Shown here: positions 1 through 10,726 of the stretch, one piece after another
How positions within the stretch are numbered: the first letter of the stretch is position 1
Layout: the number at the start of each line of letters is the position of its first letter
From: a bacterium
Lineage (GTDB): Bacteria > Sysuimicrobiota > Sysuimicrobiia > Sysuimicrobiales > Segetimicrobiaceae
Assembly (NCBI GenBank): GCA_035308905.1
Contig: DATGFS010000011.1
Location: forward strand, 1 to 64,000
Length of the DNA: 64,000 nucleotides
Direction: 5' to 3'
Position numbers and translations under genes: made by a program
Notes under the pieces: model-generated
What the model was told of the DNA's origin: nothing
Seen by the model: the letters and a program-made list of their open reading frames with translations, nothing else
Databases searched by the model: none

Positions 1-277
1 CGGCGCCGAAGGCGATGTCCCCCCGGTCGTCGAGCGCGGGATCGGCGAGCACCGTGAACGTCCCGCCGTCCGGGGCGCGGTCGCCGGTGCGGACGAGCAG
101 CCGGAGCGAGGCGACCGGACTCCCCGGACCGGAGGTCCGCGGCGCGGCGGGCGCGGCGGCGCTGCCGGAATCGACCGCCGGGGTCGCACCGCGCAGCGCG
201 GCGACCGGCGCCGCGAGCAGTGCGACGAGCAGCGCCGCCGGCGCGGCCGTGCGCAGCGGAGATCGGCGCGGTCGCAT
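1..277 (-). CDS. Secreted protein with DUF7453-like repeat, N-terminal part
   Basis: The gene runs off the left edge, and only about 92 codons are visible. An ATG at 277-275 opens a frame that begins MRPRRSPLRTAAPAALLVAL, a clear Sec signal peptide of about 29 residues with an Ala-rich hydrophobic core. A low-complexity Ala/Pro linker follows, and then a segment near residues 58-90 with GDRAPDGGTFTVLADPALDD. This pattern (Gly-Asp-x-Ala-Pro-x-Gly-Gly-x-Phe, then Asp-Arg-Gly-x-x-Ala-Phe) is that of DUF7453-type choice-of-anchor repeats. The protein is probably exported. Its function is unknown. Confidence 0.6.
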   Translation of the reverse strand, partial: MRPRRSPLRTAAPAALLVALLAAPVAALRGATPAVDSGSAAAPAAPRTSGPGSPVASLRLLVRTGDRAPDGGTFTVLADPALDDRGDIAFGA

Positions 278-312
278 AGTTATTCTATTTTATCCTATCG
301 CCGGAGGCGCCG

Positions 313-1425
313 TCAGACGCGAACGAAAATCCGGGCCCGGTACAGCGGAACCAGGACGAGCCACCACACCGCGACGTACGCGCCGGTATAGAGCCACAGC
401 GCCGGCACCGTGCCGACCCGGGCGACGAGCGAGGCGATAATCGCCGATTCCAGCGAGACGAAGGCGCCGGCGGCAGTGCGCGCCTGCCAGGCGTCCAGCA
501 CGAGCAGCTTGAAGAGAATCGGCACCACGTAGGCTACGATCGCGTTCACGCCGAGCACGGCGAGCGGCGCGGCGACGGGACGCCAGCCGGCGACGTCGGC
601 CAGCGCGTAGAACGCCGCCAGCAGCGCGAGCCCAAAGCCGCCGGCGAGCAGCGCGTACGACGGCGTCCAGAGCGGTTTGCTGAGCGGCAGGACGGCGCCC
701 CAGACCCCGCCGCCGGCCGCGAGCGCGAGCCCTCCGAGCCCGACGGCCGCCACCGCCAATGCGGGATGGAGGGCCCGGCGCTCGTCCGGCACGCCCCACA
801 GGACGCCGCGGCGGAGCACCTCGCCGGCCGCTCCGCCGATCAATGCGAGCGCGGAGGCGGGCGCGACGGAGAGCAGGCCCGCGACGTGATAGCGCGTCAG
901 GTACGTGTCGTTGAGATACCGCACGATGTTGTGACTCTCGCTCAGCACGCCGGGCGCGGCGCCCGGAACCGGCACGAACGCGAGGAGCCCGGCGTAGCCG
1001 CCCAAGAGGCCCGCCGCGGCGGCGAGGCGCGCGAGGACCGGCAGTCCGCCGAGCGCGGCGGCTGCAAGATACGAAAGACCGAGCAGCTGGAGCACGTCGA
1101 TGTTGAGCGCGAGCTGGCGCGCTTCGAGGGAATCGATCAGGACGCCGAGCGCGACGAGCAACACGGCCCGCCGCGCGATGCGCCATATCCGGAGCCAGAC
1201 GGACCCGTGCGCCGCGTGGCTCTGCGGGATGGCGACGCCCATCGCGAGCACGAACCACGGCAGGATCATGTCCGTGAAGGTCACGCCCTGCCCCCACGGC
1301 GCGTGCATCAGCTGCCGGGGGGTGGCATTGGTCCACGGCACGTTGTTGACGACGAGCATGCCGGCGATGACGGCGCCGCGGAAGGCATCCAGCGATACAA
1401 GCCGGCGGGCTTTCGAAGTATCCAT
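313..1425 (-). CDS. DUF5009 / HGSNAT-like membrane acyltransferase
   Basis: A polytopic membrane protein of about 370 residues. Its N-terminus (RRLVSLDAFRGAVIAGMLVV, then NVPWTNATPRQLMHAPW) is the signature of the COG4299 family, related to heparan-alpha-glucosaminide N-acetyltransferase, with about ten hydrophobic segments. Bacterial members are thought to move acyl groups across the membrane onto sugars, but the substrate cannot be read here. I prefer the ATG at 1425 (MDTSKARRL) over one 10 codons upstream because it falls just before the conserved segment. An AT-rich CATAAT stretch lies about 40 bases upstream. It is transcribed away from the amidohydrolase gene next to it. Confidence 0.75.
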   Translation of the reverse strand: MDTSKARRLVSLDAFRGAVIAGMLVVNNVPWTNATPRQLMHAPWGQGVTFTDMILPWFVLAMGVAIPQSHAAHGSVWLRIWRIARRAVLLVALGVLIDSLEARQLALNIDVLQLLGLSYLAAAALGGLPVLARLAAAAGLLGGYAGLLAFVPVPGAAPGVLSESHNIVRYLNDTYLTRYHVAGLLSVAPASALALIGGAAGEVLRRGVLWGVPDERRALHPALAVAAVGLGGLALAAGGGVWGAVLPLSKPLWTPSYALLAGGFGLALLAAFYALADVAGWRPVAAPLAVLGVNAIVAYVVPILFKLLVLDAWQARTAAGAFVSLESAIIASLVARVGTVPALWLYTGAYVAVWWLVLVPLYRARIFVRV

Positions 1426-1618
1426 AAGAAGTCGGCCCCCGTTGCCATCTCGCAATGGCGCCCGAGCTAATTATGCCCAGGCCGTGTGAAGGCATCGTGA
1501 AGACCGCGTGATGCCTCGGCGCGGGGCCCCACGGATTTCGCGTATATTATGGAAGCGCCGGCGCATCGCCGGACGTTCTACACTGCGAACCACACTCGCC
1601 GCCCGGGAGGGACCCGCC

Positions 1619-2509
1619 ACGTCCATCGTCGACGCGCACCTTCATCTCGCGACCGCCTCGATGTTCCAAAAGCTGCGCGCGCGGCCGTGGCCGCTGCGCT
1701 CAAAGGCCCGTGAAGTCCTGATGGGCGACACCGGCCGCGTGGCCCGCCGGTTCGCCGGCCTCGAAGGCCTCACGATCGCCGATCACGCGGCCCGCTGGAA
1801 GGCGGCGTTCGACCGGGCCGGCATCGCGACGGGCGCGTTCATCGCGATCGGCGAAGGCAACGAGGAGCTCGCCGAGTTCGTCCGGCAGGCGCCGGACCGG
1901 TTTCAGGCGTGGGGCAGCGTCATGGATCCGACGGCCGCGGACGCGGCCGCGACGGTCAGGCGCTTCGGCGCGTGGGGCCTGCGCGGCCTCAAGCTGTATC
2001 CGCCGGTGCAGCGCTTTCACGCGAACGACCGCGCCATCTACCCGGTGTACGAAGCGGCCGCCGAGCAGGGGCTCCCCGTCCTATACCATTTCGGGATCAC
2101 GGTCGCCCCGATCTACGACCTGACATATGCGAACCCGCTGCCGCTCTCGAGCGTCGCGCGGGATTTCCCGGAGATCACCTTCGGCATCGCGCACTGCGGC
2201 GCCGGGTTCCTGCGCGAAGCGCTCTTCCTCGCGTATCACACGGAGAATATCTGGACCGACACGTCGGGGACCAACAACTGGCGGGAGTTCACGCCGGGCG
2301 CGCCCGGGCTCGATCAGGTCTTCCGCGATCTGCTCCGCGCCTACGGAGCGGGACGCATTCTCTTCGGGACGGACTCCACCGCGCCCGACGAGTACCGCGA
2401 GAAGATCCTGCGCGAGCAGCAGCAGATCTTCAAGAGCCTCGAGGTCTCCGACGCGGATTTCGCCGCGATCTTCGAAGGCAACGCGCGGCGGGTGCTGCGC
2501 CTGGTGTAG
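1619..2509 (+). CDS. Amidohydrolase family 2 (TIM-barrel metal hydrolase)
   Basis: About 297 residues starting at the metal-binding strand IVDAHLHL. Downstream are GLKLYPPVQRFHANDRAIYP, a HFGITV strand, GIAHCGAGFLREAL and the final FGTDSTAPDEYREK with the catalytic Asp, which is the order expected of amidohydrolase-2 (ACMSD/TIM-barrel) enzymes. The substrate is unknown. The start is uncertain. The frame is open back to GTG-ATG at 1508/1511, but that would add an Arg-rich leader foreign to the family. A strong GGGAGGG at 1605-1611 is followed seven bases later by ACG (1619), with no ATG, GTG or TTG after it before the conserved strand. Confidence 0.8.
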   Translation, partial: TSIVDAHLHLATASMFQKLRARPWPLRSKAREVLMGDTGRVARRFAGLEGLTIADHAARWKAAFDRAGIATGAFIAIGEGNEELAEFVRQAPDRFQAWGSVMDPTAADAAATVRRFGAWGLRGLKLYPPVQRFHANDRAIYPVYEAAAEQGLPVLYHFGITVAPIYDLTYANPLPLSSVARDFPEITFGIAHCGAGFLREALFLAYHTENIWTDTSGTNNWREFTPGAPGLDQVFRDLLRAYGAGRILFGTDSTAPDEYREKILREQQQIFKSLEVSDADFAAIFEGNARRVLRLV

Positions 2510-2510
2510 C

Positions 2511-3764
2511 TTACCGCGCGAGCAGCACCCGTCCGAGCGCCGCCCTGATCGACGCCGCCGGGCGCGGCTCCCGGTTGCCCAGCACGATGTCGACGAGGGC
2601 CCTCGTGAGGTCGTCGCGGCGCCCGGCGATCCGCACGAGCCGGTTGAGCAGCGCGGGACGCGCGGAGACGTCGCGCAGCAGGCGGGAGACCGAAAACAGA
2701 CGCTCGAACCGGCGCCGCAGCGCGCGCTCGTAGCCCGAGGCGGCGGCGGCGAAACCTCGAGGCGAGTGATCCGCCCCCGCGAGAAACGCCGCGGCGTGAT
2801 CGGCGGCGATCCCGCCCGATTCGAGCGCGTAGTCAATCCCCTCACCGGTGAGCGGATTCACGAGGCCGGCCGCCTCCCCGGCGAAGAGCACGCCGTCCAC
2901 GCTCACGGCGGACGCCGGGAAATCGACGCGCAGCGGGTAACTTCGGATCCCCCCTGCCGCGCGGCCGCCGTCGAGGACGCGGGCGTGCGCGGCCTGTAAG
3001 AACCGCTCGCAGGCCGCTCGTGCCGGCGGCAGACCGCGGCCGGCTCGCGCAAAGAAACCCACTCCCGCGTTGGCCGCGGACGCAGAAATCGGAAAGATCC
3101 ACCCGTACCCCGGGAGGGGCACGCCCGCGAACCGGATCTCGACCCGTGGGCCGGACCCGGCGCGCGCCACGTACGTGCGGGCGGCCAGCATCATCGCCGG
3201 CGGGCGCGACAGCGCGCCGAGCCGCCTCGGCAGCGCGATCGAAGCGCCCGTGGCCACGATGGCCAGGCGCGCGCGGTACGTAACGGGACGGCCGGCGCGG
3301 GTCGCGCGTACCGCGATGCCGCCCTCTTCGCGAACGATGTCGTGCACCTCCACGCCGCCTTCAAACGACACGCCGGCTTCGACGGCGCGCGCGCGGATCG
3401 CATCGTCCAGATGGACCCGCGGCACGATCAGCATCGCCGGCGGCCGCGGGCGCGTCCGGCCGGACGGTTGACCCGGCGGTGCCGGCGGAGCCGGCACAGC
3501 CGTCCTCACTGCGCCGCCGTCCGGCGCAACGACCTCCACGTCGCTGATCGGCTGCGCGACGGGACGCAGGCGCTCCAGCACGTCCATGGCATCGAGGACC
3601 GCCACGGCGCGGGGGGTGAGCCCGTCGCCGCAGACCTTCTCGCGGGGAAACACGGCCTTGTCGAGCAGCACCACGCCGACGCCGCGCGCGGCGAGCGCGT
3701 ACGCGGCCGCCGAGCCGCCGGGGCCGGCCCCGACGACGACCACATCGTGCGGTCCGCCGCTCAT
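2511..3764 (-). CDS. FAD-dependent geranylgeranyl-reductase-family oxidoreductase
   Basis: A 417-residue flavoprotein. The N-terminal dinucleotide-binding motif VVVGAGPGGSAAAYALAARG is followed by EKVCGDGLTPRAV, the hallmark of the geranylgeranyl reductase/GGR family. A late LFAGEAAGLVNPLTGEGIDY motif binds FAD. The family reduces isoprenoid double bonds (lipids, quinone tails) or hydroxylates aromatics. A role in menaquinone or lipid saturation would suit this genome but is an inference. The start ATG (3764) overlaps the stop of the methyltransferase gene upstream as ATGA, so the two are translationally coupled. Confidence 0.85.
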   Translation of the reverse strand: MSGGPHDVVVVGAGPGGSAAAYALAARGVGVVLLDKAVFPREKVCGDGLTPRAVAVLDAMDVLERLRPVAQPISDVEVVAPDGGAVRTAVPAPPAPPGQPSGRTRPRPPAMLIVPRVHLDDAIRARAVEAGVSFEGGVEVHDIVREEGGIAVRATRAGRPVTYRARLAIVATGASIALPRRLGALSRPPAMMLAARTYVARAGSGPRVEIRFAGVPLPGYGWIFPISASAANAGVGFFARAGRGLPPARAACERFLQAAHARVLDGGRAAGGIRSYPLRVDFPASAVSVDGVLFAGEAAGLVNPLTGEGIDYALESGGIAADHAAAFLAGADHSPRGFAAAASGYERALRRRFERLFSVSRLLRDVSARPALLNRLVRIAGRRDDLTRALVDIVLGNREPRPAASIRAALGRVLLAR

Positions 3765-4594
3765 CCCTTGGGTGCTGCCCGCTTGGAGGCTGTGAGCGAG
3801 AACATGAGCGGGAGGCTCAACATCCCCTGCGGCAGTTCCCACATGCCGTCCGGCCGCTCGACCATCCACGGGAACATCGCCCACCCGAGGTACGGATACT
3901 CCTCAAAGGAATCGAGCCGAAGGCCGGCGCGGAGCACCGCGCCCACCACGTCGGAGAGCGGATGCACCCATTCGTACATCACGCTGTCGAAGTCTGCCTC
4001 AGGCACCGCGTACGACCCGCGCCGCTCGCTGCGCAGGGGCTCGCCCGGATGAAAGTACGGATACCCCACCCACAACTCGCCGTTCCCGCGCTTCTCGTCG
4101 AACACGAGCGGGAACGGATGACCCTCGATCAGGCAGAACAGCCCGCCCGGGCGCAGGAAATGCGCCGCGACGCCGGCCCACCGGTCGAGGTCCGGCAGCC
4201 AGCAGAGCACACCGTGGGAGGCGAAGACGACGTCGAACTCGCCGGCGAGGTGCCTGGGAAGGTCGTAGACGTCGCTCTGCACGAACGTCGCCGGGAGGCC
4301 GACCTCCGCCGCCAGCGCGCGCGCCGCCCCGATCGCCTGTGCCGAGAAGTCCACGCCCGTGACCGCGGCGCCGCGCCGGGCCCACGCGAGGGTGTCGAGT
4401 CCGAAGTGGCACTGCAGATGCAGCAGCGACTTGCCGGTGACGTCGCCGACGAGCCGGGTCTCGAGCGCGTCGAGCCCCCGCCGCCGCGCCCGTGTCCCCG
4501 CCTTGAAGCCTTCGACGTCATAGAACGGCGACGCGACGTGGTGGCGGGCCCACACGTCCCACATCGCCTGGTTCGAGCGAAGATAGCGCTCCAC
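3761..4594 (-). CDS. Class I SAM-dependent methyltransferase
   Basis: Residues around 55-70 (SLLHLQCHFGLDTLAWARRG) form the SAM-binding motif I, followed by the acidic strand VTGVDFSAQAI and then VVFASHGVLCWLPDLDRWAG. This is a standard Rossmann methyltransferase whose substrate is unknown. Two starts are possible: ATG at 4621 or GTG at 4594. A TATACT box at 4606-4601 ends six bases before the GTG, so the transcript probably begins at the GTG and is leaderless. It shares an ATGA junction with the downstream flavoprotein gene, suggesting both act in one pathway. Confidence 0.8.
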   Translation of the reverse strand: MERYLRSNQAMWDVWARHHVASPFYDVEGFKAGTRARRRGLDALETRLVGDVTGKSLLHLQCHFGLDTLAWARRGAAVTGVDFSAQAIGAARALAAEVGLPATFVQSDVYDLPRHLAGEFDVVFASHGVLCWLPDLDRWAGVAAHFLRPGGLFCLIEGHPFPLVFDEKRGNGELWVGYPYFHPGEPLRSERRGSYAVPEADFDSVMYEWVHPLSDVVGAVLRAGLRLDSFEEYPYLGWAMFPWMVERPDGMWELPQGMLSLPLMFSLTASKRAAPKG

Positions 4595-4600
4595 GCGACC

Positions 4601-4606
4601 AGTATA
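4601..4606 (-). promoter_or_regulatory. -10 box TATACT for the methyltransferase operon
   Basis: TATACT on the minus strand ends six bases before the GTG at 4594. This is the usual distance from a -10 hexamer to the transcription start. The first transcribed base would therefore be the start codon itself. No convincing -35 box is visible. Confidence 0.5.
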
Positions 4607-4663
4607 CCGGATGAACGGCACGGCCCGGTGCGCGGTGGTGTGGAGCGCGCGACCGCCGAGGCG

Positions 4664-4669
4664 TATGAT
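4664..4669 (+). promoter_or_regulatory. -10 box TATGAT for hemA-like gene
   Basis: TATGAT is placed so that transcription would start near 4675-4676. That leaves a leader of about 26 bases containing the ribosome site GAGGGGGA (4686-4693) and the ATG at 4702. It lies back to back with the -10 box of the divergent methyltransferase gene, only about 60 bases away. Confidence 0.5.
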
Positions 4670-4701
4670 GCTCTGTGAATGCGTCGAGGGGGAATGGATC
4701 G

Positions 4702-5940
4702 ATGGACTACGACAAATTCTTCGCCGATGCGATCGCCGGGCTCAAGGCCGACGGCCGGTACCGGACGTTCGCCGATCTGGAGCGGCGGTGCGGCGGCTTT
4801 CCGCGCGCCACCTGGCACGCGCCCGACGGGCCCGCCGACGTCACGGTGTGGTGTTCCAACGACTACCTCGGCATGGGGCAGCACCCTATCGTGCTCGCGG
4901 CGATGGAGGAAGCGCTCCGCCGCTGCGGCGCCGGGGCCGGCGGCACGCGCAACATCTCCGGCACCAACCACTACCATGTCCTCCTCGAGCGGGAGCTCGC
5001 CGATCTGCACCGGAAGGACGCGACGCTCTTGTTCACGTCGGGCTACACGGCGAACGACGGCGCGATCAGCACGATCGCGCGTCTCCTGCCCGGCTGCGCC
5101 GTCTTTTCGGACGCCTCGAATCATGCCTCGATGATCGAGGGGATCCGGCGGAGCGGCGCGGAGAAGCACATCTTCCGGCACAGCGACCCGGCCGACCTCG
5201 ACCGGCAGATGCGCGCCGTCGACGCCCACCGCCCGAAGCTCGTGTGCTTCGAGTCGGTCTACTCCATGGACGGCGACGTCGCGCCGATTCACGACCTGTG
5301 CGACGTCGCGGAGCGCCACGGGGCGCTGACGTACCTCGACGAGGTCCACGCGGTCGGCCTGTACGGCCCGCGCGGCGGCGGCATCGCCGAGCGCGACGGC
5401 GCGCTCCACCGCATCACCGTCGTGCAGGGCACGCTGGCGAAAGGCTTCGGGGTGACCGGCGGCTACGTCGCGGGCCCGGCCGCACTCGTGGACTGCGTGC
5501 GCAGCTTCGCGCCCGGCTTCATCTTCACGACCGCGATGCCGCCGGTGATCGCGGCCGGCGCGCTGGCGAGCGTCCGCCATCTCAAGACCAGCCCCGTGGA
5601 ACGCGCGCGTCATCAGGAGCGGGCGGCGCGCCTCAAGCGCCTGCTGGCCGGCGCGGGACTGCCGGTCAAAGACACGCCGAGCCATATCGTGCCGTTCATG
5701 GTCGGCGACGCCGTGCTCTGCCGGGCGATCTCCGACGAGCTGCTCCATCGCCACCACATCTATCTCCAGCCGATCAACTATCCGACGGTGCCGAGGGGCA
5801 CCGAGCGGCTCCGGATCACGCCGACGCCTCTGCACGACGATGCCGAGATGGACCGGCTCGTCGACGCGCTGCGCGACGTATGGGGGCGGCGGCACGAGAT
5901 CGGTCCGCGTTCGGCGGACGCGCTGGGCCGCGCCGGCTGA
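4702..5940 (+). CDS. hemA: 5-aminolevulinate synthase (alpha-oxoamine synthase family)
   Basis: PLP enzyme of about 412 residues, predicted to join glycine and succinyl-CoA to 5-aminolevulinate. The N-terminus [20 protein letters not shown] matches ALA synthases rather than KBL or Bio[26 protein letters not shown] and [16 protein letters not shown] are family motifs, and Lys247 in TLAKGFG is the predicted PLP lysine. The start is ATG 4702, eight bases after GAGGGGGA. A GTG at 4675 is in frame but would remove the leader implied by the -10 box. C4-pathway ALA synthase is unusual outside Alphaproteobacteria and actinobacterial secondary metabolism. It is followed by F420 genes. Confidence 0.85.
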   Translation: MDYDKFFADAIAGLKADGRYRTFADLERRCGGFPRATWHAPDGPADVTVWCSNDYLGMGQHPIVLAAMEEALRRCGAGAGGTRNISGTNHYHVLLERELADLHRKDATLLFTSGYTANDGAISTIARLLPGCAVFSDASNHASMIEGIRRSGAEKHIFRHSDPADLDRQMRAVDAHRPKLVCFESVYSMDGDVAPIHDLCDVAERHGALTYLDEVHAVGLYGPRGGGIAERDGALHRITVVQGTLAKGFGVTGGYVAGPAALVDCVRSFAPGFIFTTAMPPVIAAGALASVRHLKTSPVERARHQERAARLKRLLAGAGLPVKDTPSHIVPFMVGDAVLCRAISDELLHRHHIYLQPINYPTVPRGTERLRITPTPLHDDAEMDRLVDALRDVWGRRHEIGPRSADALGRAG

Positions 5941-7203
5941 TCGGTGCGCCGAAGGACTTCCGGCGGCGCGGCCGCGAAGTGACGCGCGTGAGCCCCTCGA
6001 ACGCCGATGCCTCCCGCCTCGCCCCGACCCGGCCCGTCGCCGCCGTGCTGGATCGCATCCTCGGCGATGATGCGGCGACGCGCGAAGACGCGGTGGCGCT
6101 CATGCGGTGCCCGGCCGGCGACGTCGGCGCGCTCTGCGCGGCGGCCCGGACGCTGCGCGCGCGCGGCAGCGGACGGACGGTCAGCTTCTCGCCAAAGGTG
6201 TTCATCCCGCTGACCCGCCTCTGCCGCGACACCTGCGGCTACTGCACGTTCCGGACCGACCCGCACACCGACCCGCGCCTCTACATGACGCCGGAAGAAG
6301 TGCTCGAGGTCGCCCGCGCGGGCGAACGGCTCGGCTGCTCAGAAGCGCTGTTTACGCTCGGCGAACGGCCGGAGCAGCGCTTCCCCGAAGCGCGCGAGTG
6401 GCTGCGGCGGCGCGGCCACCGCAGCACGCTCTCCTACCTGCGCGAGGTGTCGGAGCTCGTGCTGCGGGAGACGGCGCTGTGGCCCCACCTCAACCCCGGC
6501 ACGATGAGCCGGGACGAGATGGCGCCGCTGCGCGACGTGAGCGTCTCGATGGGCCTCATGCTCGAGAACACGAGCGAACGCCTGTGCGGATCCGGCGGCC
6601 CGCACGAGCACGCGCCGAGCAAACGGCCCCGCGTGCGGCTGCGCACGATGGAAGCGGCCGGCGCGCTGCGCATCCCGTTCACGACCGGCCTCTTGATCGG
6701 CATCGGCGAGACGCCGGAGGAGCGCGTCGACACGCTGCTGGCCATCCGCGAGTCGCACGCGCGGTGGGGCCACATCCAGGAAGTGATCGTGCAGAACTTC
6801 CGCGCCAAGCCGGCGACGCCCATGGCCGGCGCGGACGAGCCGGACACCGTGGACGTTACGCGCACCGCGGCGGTGGCGCGCCTCGTGCTCGGCGCGCAGA
6901 TGAACATCCAGGTGCCGCCGAACCTGACCGCGCGCGGCTACGAGACCTATCTCGAGGCGGGTATCAACGACTGGGGCGGGATCTCACCGCTGACGATCGA
7001 CTACGTGAACCCGGAGGCGCCGTGGCCGCAGATCTCGGCCCTGCGCGACAAGACGGAGCGGGCCGGCCTCGTGCTGCGGCCGCGCCTCGCCGTGTACCCG
7101 GAGTACGTGCTGCGCCGCCCGGACTACATCGCACCGTCTCTCGTGAGCCGGCTGCGCGCCGCCGCGGATGCCGACGGATATTTCAAGGGAGGGCTGGTTC
7201 ACG

Positions 7204-8529
<1,326 letters not shown>

Positions 8530-9097
8530 CGCACGGCGCGCAGGTCCGCTTCGGTGTCGACGTCAAACGCGAGGCCCGGCCGCCTGACCTCGACCACGTC
8601 CAGGCCGAGCGCCTGGGCGCCGCGGCGGTGCGCGGCCAGACTGCCGGTGCCGTAGGCGGGATGGAAGACCGTCCCCGGCGGGACGGCCACCGCGTTCGTG
8701 CCGGTGCCCTCCTTGGACGGCGCGAGGACCAGACGCCCGCGCCGGACCGCCCCGAGCAGTGCAACCACGTCGTCCGGCTTGAGCAGCGGCAGGTCCGCCG
8801 CGACGACGAGCACGGCGTACGCCCGCGCGCCGTCCCGAACGACCTCTCCGAGCGCCGCGTTGAGACCGGGGCGCGGGTCGACGAGCGCGGACACGCCCCA
8901 CGCCGCGGCCTGCGCCCGCGTGGCGGGATCGGGCGTCATGACGACGATGCTCTCGACGTCCGGAACGGCCCTCAACGCGGCGCATACGTTGCCAAGCAGC
9001 GCGAGACTCAGCGCGGCCCGGCCGGAGGCGGAGAGCACGCCCTCGAGCCGGCTCTTCGCGCCGGACAGCGCCTTCTGCGGAACGACCGCCCGGGCCC

Positions 9098-10096
9098 TCA
9101 CGTCCGCGCGATCCCGTCGTCGCAGACCGGAACGGCGGCCACTTCGATCCCGCGGGCTCCGGCGATGCGCAGAATCTCCCTCGCAAGGCGCCGGCGGCCG
9201 GCTTTGTCGGTCATCAGCGTATCGGCAACCTCGACTTCGAGCCGCCGGTCCGGAAGCCCGGCGTCCGCGACCATCCCGGCCGCTGCCCGATCGCGCTCGT
9301 CCAGCACGAACACGTCGAGGAATTTCGCGTAGAGCGCGGCGATGGCCGCGGGTTCGGCGCGCATGCCCGCGCCGCGCAGCATCTCCACCGTGGGGCCTTT
9401 GACCGCGGTCCCGCCGATCAGCGGCGTCACGGCGATCCGCAGCGCCCGACTCTCGCTGAGCGCCGCTTCCATCCCGCGCAGCGCCAGGATCGGGCCGACG
9501 CTCACGAGCGGATTGCTGGGCGCCACGACGATGACCGCGGAATCGCGGACCGCTTGGAGCACCTCCGGCGACGGCTCGGCCGTCTCGATGCCCGTCAGCT
9601 CGATGCGCCGCACCGGATCCCGCGCGCCGCGGCGCACGAAGTAGTCCTGAAACGGCAGCCGGCCCTCGAGCGTGTGGACGAACGTGGCCACCCGGCCGTC
9701 GGTCATCGGCAGGACCCGGCTGACGACGCCGAGCGCCGACGCGAGCGACGCGGTGACCTCGGTCGGACGGCGCCCGGCCCGCAGCCACTGGGTCCGCGCG
9801 ATGTGCGTCGCGAGGTCGCGGTCGCCGAGCCGGAACCACACCGGCAGGCCGTACCGGCCGAACATCTCGAGCGCCGCCCAGGTCTCGCCCTCGATCCCCC
9901 ACCCCCGCTCCTCGCTGACGAGGCCGGCCAGCGTGTACAACACGGTGTCCACGTCCGGCGAGATCGCGAGGCCGAGATGCTCCCAGTCGTCCGCCGTGTT
10001 GACGATCACGGTGAGGTCCTTGGGGTCGCGCAGCACGGCGGCGAGACCGTCCACGAGCTTGACGCCGCCCACCCCGCCGCAGAGGACCGTGATCAC
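9098..10096 (-). CDS. cofD: 2-phospho-L-lactate transferase CofD (FbiA)
   Basis: 332 residues beginning MITVLCGGVGGVKLVDGLAA, the nucleotide-binding entry of CofD. VIVNTADDWEHLGLAISPDV and VVAPSNPLVSVGPIL are near-invariant in the family. The enzyme moves the phosphoenolpyruvyl or lactyl phosphate from the guanylylated donor to FO, giving (dehydro-)F420-0. The start ATG lies six bases after the nitroreductase stop, and its own stop overlaps the cofC start. The glutamate ligase CofE is not in this window. Confidence 0.94.
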   Translation of the reverse strand: MITVLCGGVGGVKLVDGLAAVLRDPKDLTVIVNTADDWEHLGLAISPDVDTVLYTLAGLVSEERGWGIEGETWAALEMFGRYGLPVWFRLGDRDLATHIARTQWLRAGRRPTEVTASLASALGVVSRVLPMTDGRVATFVHTLEGRLPFQDYFVRRGARDPVRRIELTGIETAEPSPEVLQAVRDSAVIVVAPSNPLVSVGPILALRGMEAALSESRALRIAVTPLIGGTAVKGPTVEMLRGAGMRAEPAAIAALYAKFLDVFVLDERDRAAAGMVADAGLPDRRLEVEVADTLMTDKAGRRRLAREILRIAGARGIEVAAVPVCDDGIART

Positions 10097-10102
10097 GGAG
10101 GC

Positions 10103-10726
10103 CTACCGGTACGCGACGATGGCGTCGAGAGGCTTGCGTGGGGGGACTGGCGGCGTATGCGCCGGGTACCCGATCGTCAGAAGCGCCTGCGGCACGAAGT
10201 CGGGCGCCAGGTCGAGCGCCTGCCGGACGACGCCGGGGCAGAAGAGCGGCGCGCAGCACCAGCACGCCCCGAGGCCGTTCGCGGACGCCGCGAGCAGGAG
10301 GTTCTGAACGCCGGCGGCCGCGCTTTGGACGGCCATGATCTGCTCGGCGCCCCGCCGCGCGCGATCGGGATACGCGTCCATCTCCGCCATCGTGTAGCCA
10401 ACAAGCACGAGCAGCGGCGCTTCGGTGAACCGCCGCGTCGAGAACCGCAGCTCGACCTTGATGGACGCCTCGGGGGTGCCGCTCCGCTCGAGATCGCGGC
10501 GCCAGCGTCGCGCCATCTGGTCGGCCAGCCGCTGCTTCGCCTCAGGCGAGCGGATCACGACGTAACGGACCGGCTGCGCGTTGTGGGCCGTCGGCGCGGC
10601 GGCCGCGGCCTCGAGCAGCGCGTGCACGAGCTCGTCGGACACGGGATCGGGCTTGTAGAACCGCACCGTGCGGCGCGTGAGAAGCAGTGCCGGAACGGCT
10701 GCGACATCGCCGCCGGAGGACCTCAT
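10103..10726 (-). CDS. Nitroreductase, likely dehydro-F420-0 reductase (FbiB C-terminal type)
   Basis: FMN-binding nitroreductase of about 207 residues. RRTVRFYKPDPVSDELVHAL and AAPTAHNAQPVRYVVIRS are the classic FMN contacts, with ASANGLGACWCCAPLF and the closing TIGYPAHTPPVPPRKPLD later. It lies directly before cofD in the operon. In mycobacteria the C-terminal nitroreductase domain of FbiB reduces dehydro-F420-0 to F420-0, so this stand-alone gene probably does the same step. That assignment rests on gene context. The start at 10726 overlaps the debranching-enzyme stop as ATGA, and an in-frame ATG at 10762 is the alternative. Confidence 0.8.
   Translation of the reverse strand: MRSSGGDVAAVPALLLTRRTVRFYKPDPVSDELVHALLEAAAAAPTAHNAQPVRYVVIRSPEAKQRLADQMARRWRRDLERSGTPEASIKVELRFSTRRFTEAPLLVLVGYTMAEMDAYPDRARRGAEQIMAVQSAAAGVQNLLLAASANGLGACWCCAPLFCPGVVRQALDLAPDFVPQALLTIGYPAHTPPVPPRKPLDAIVAYR

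Noticed and set aside
15-440. Plus-strand open frame over the left edge
   Set aside because: It lies antisense to a secreted-protein gene with a clear signal peptide on the minus strand and has shadow-type composition.
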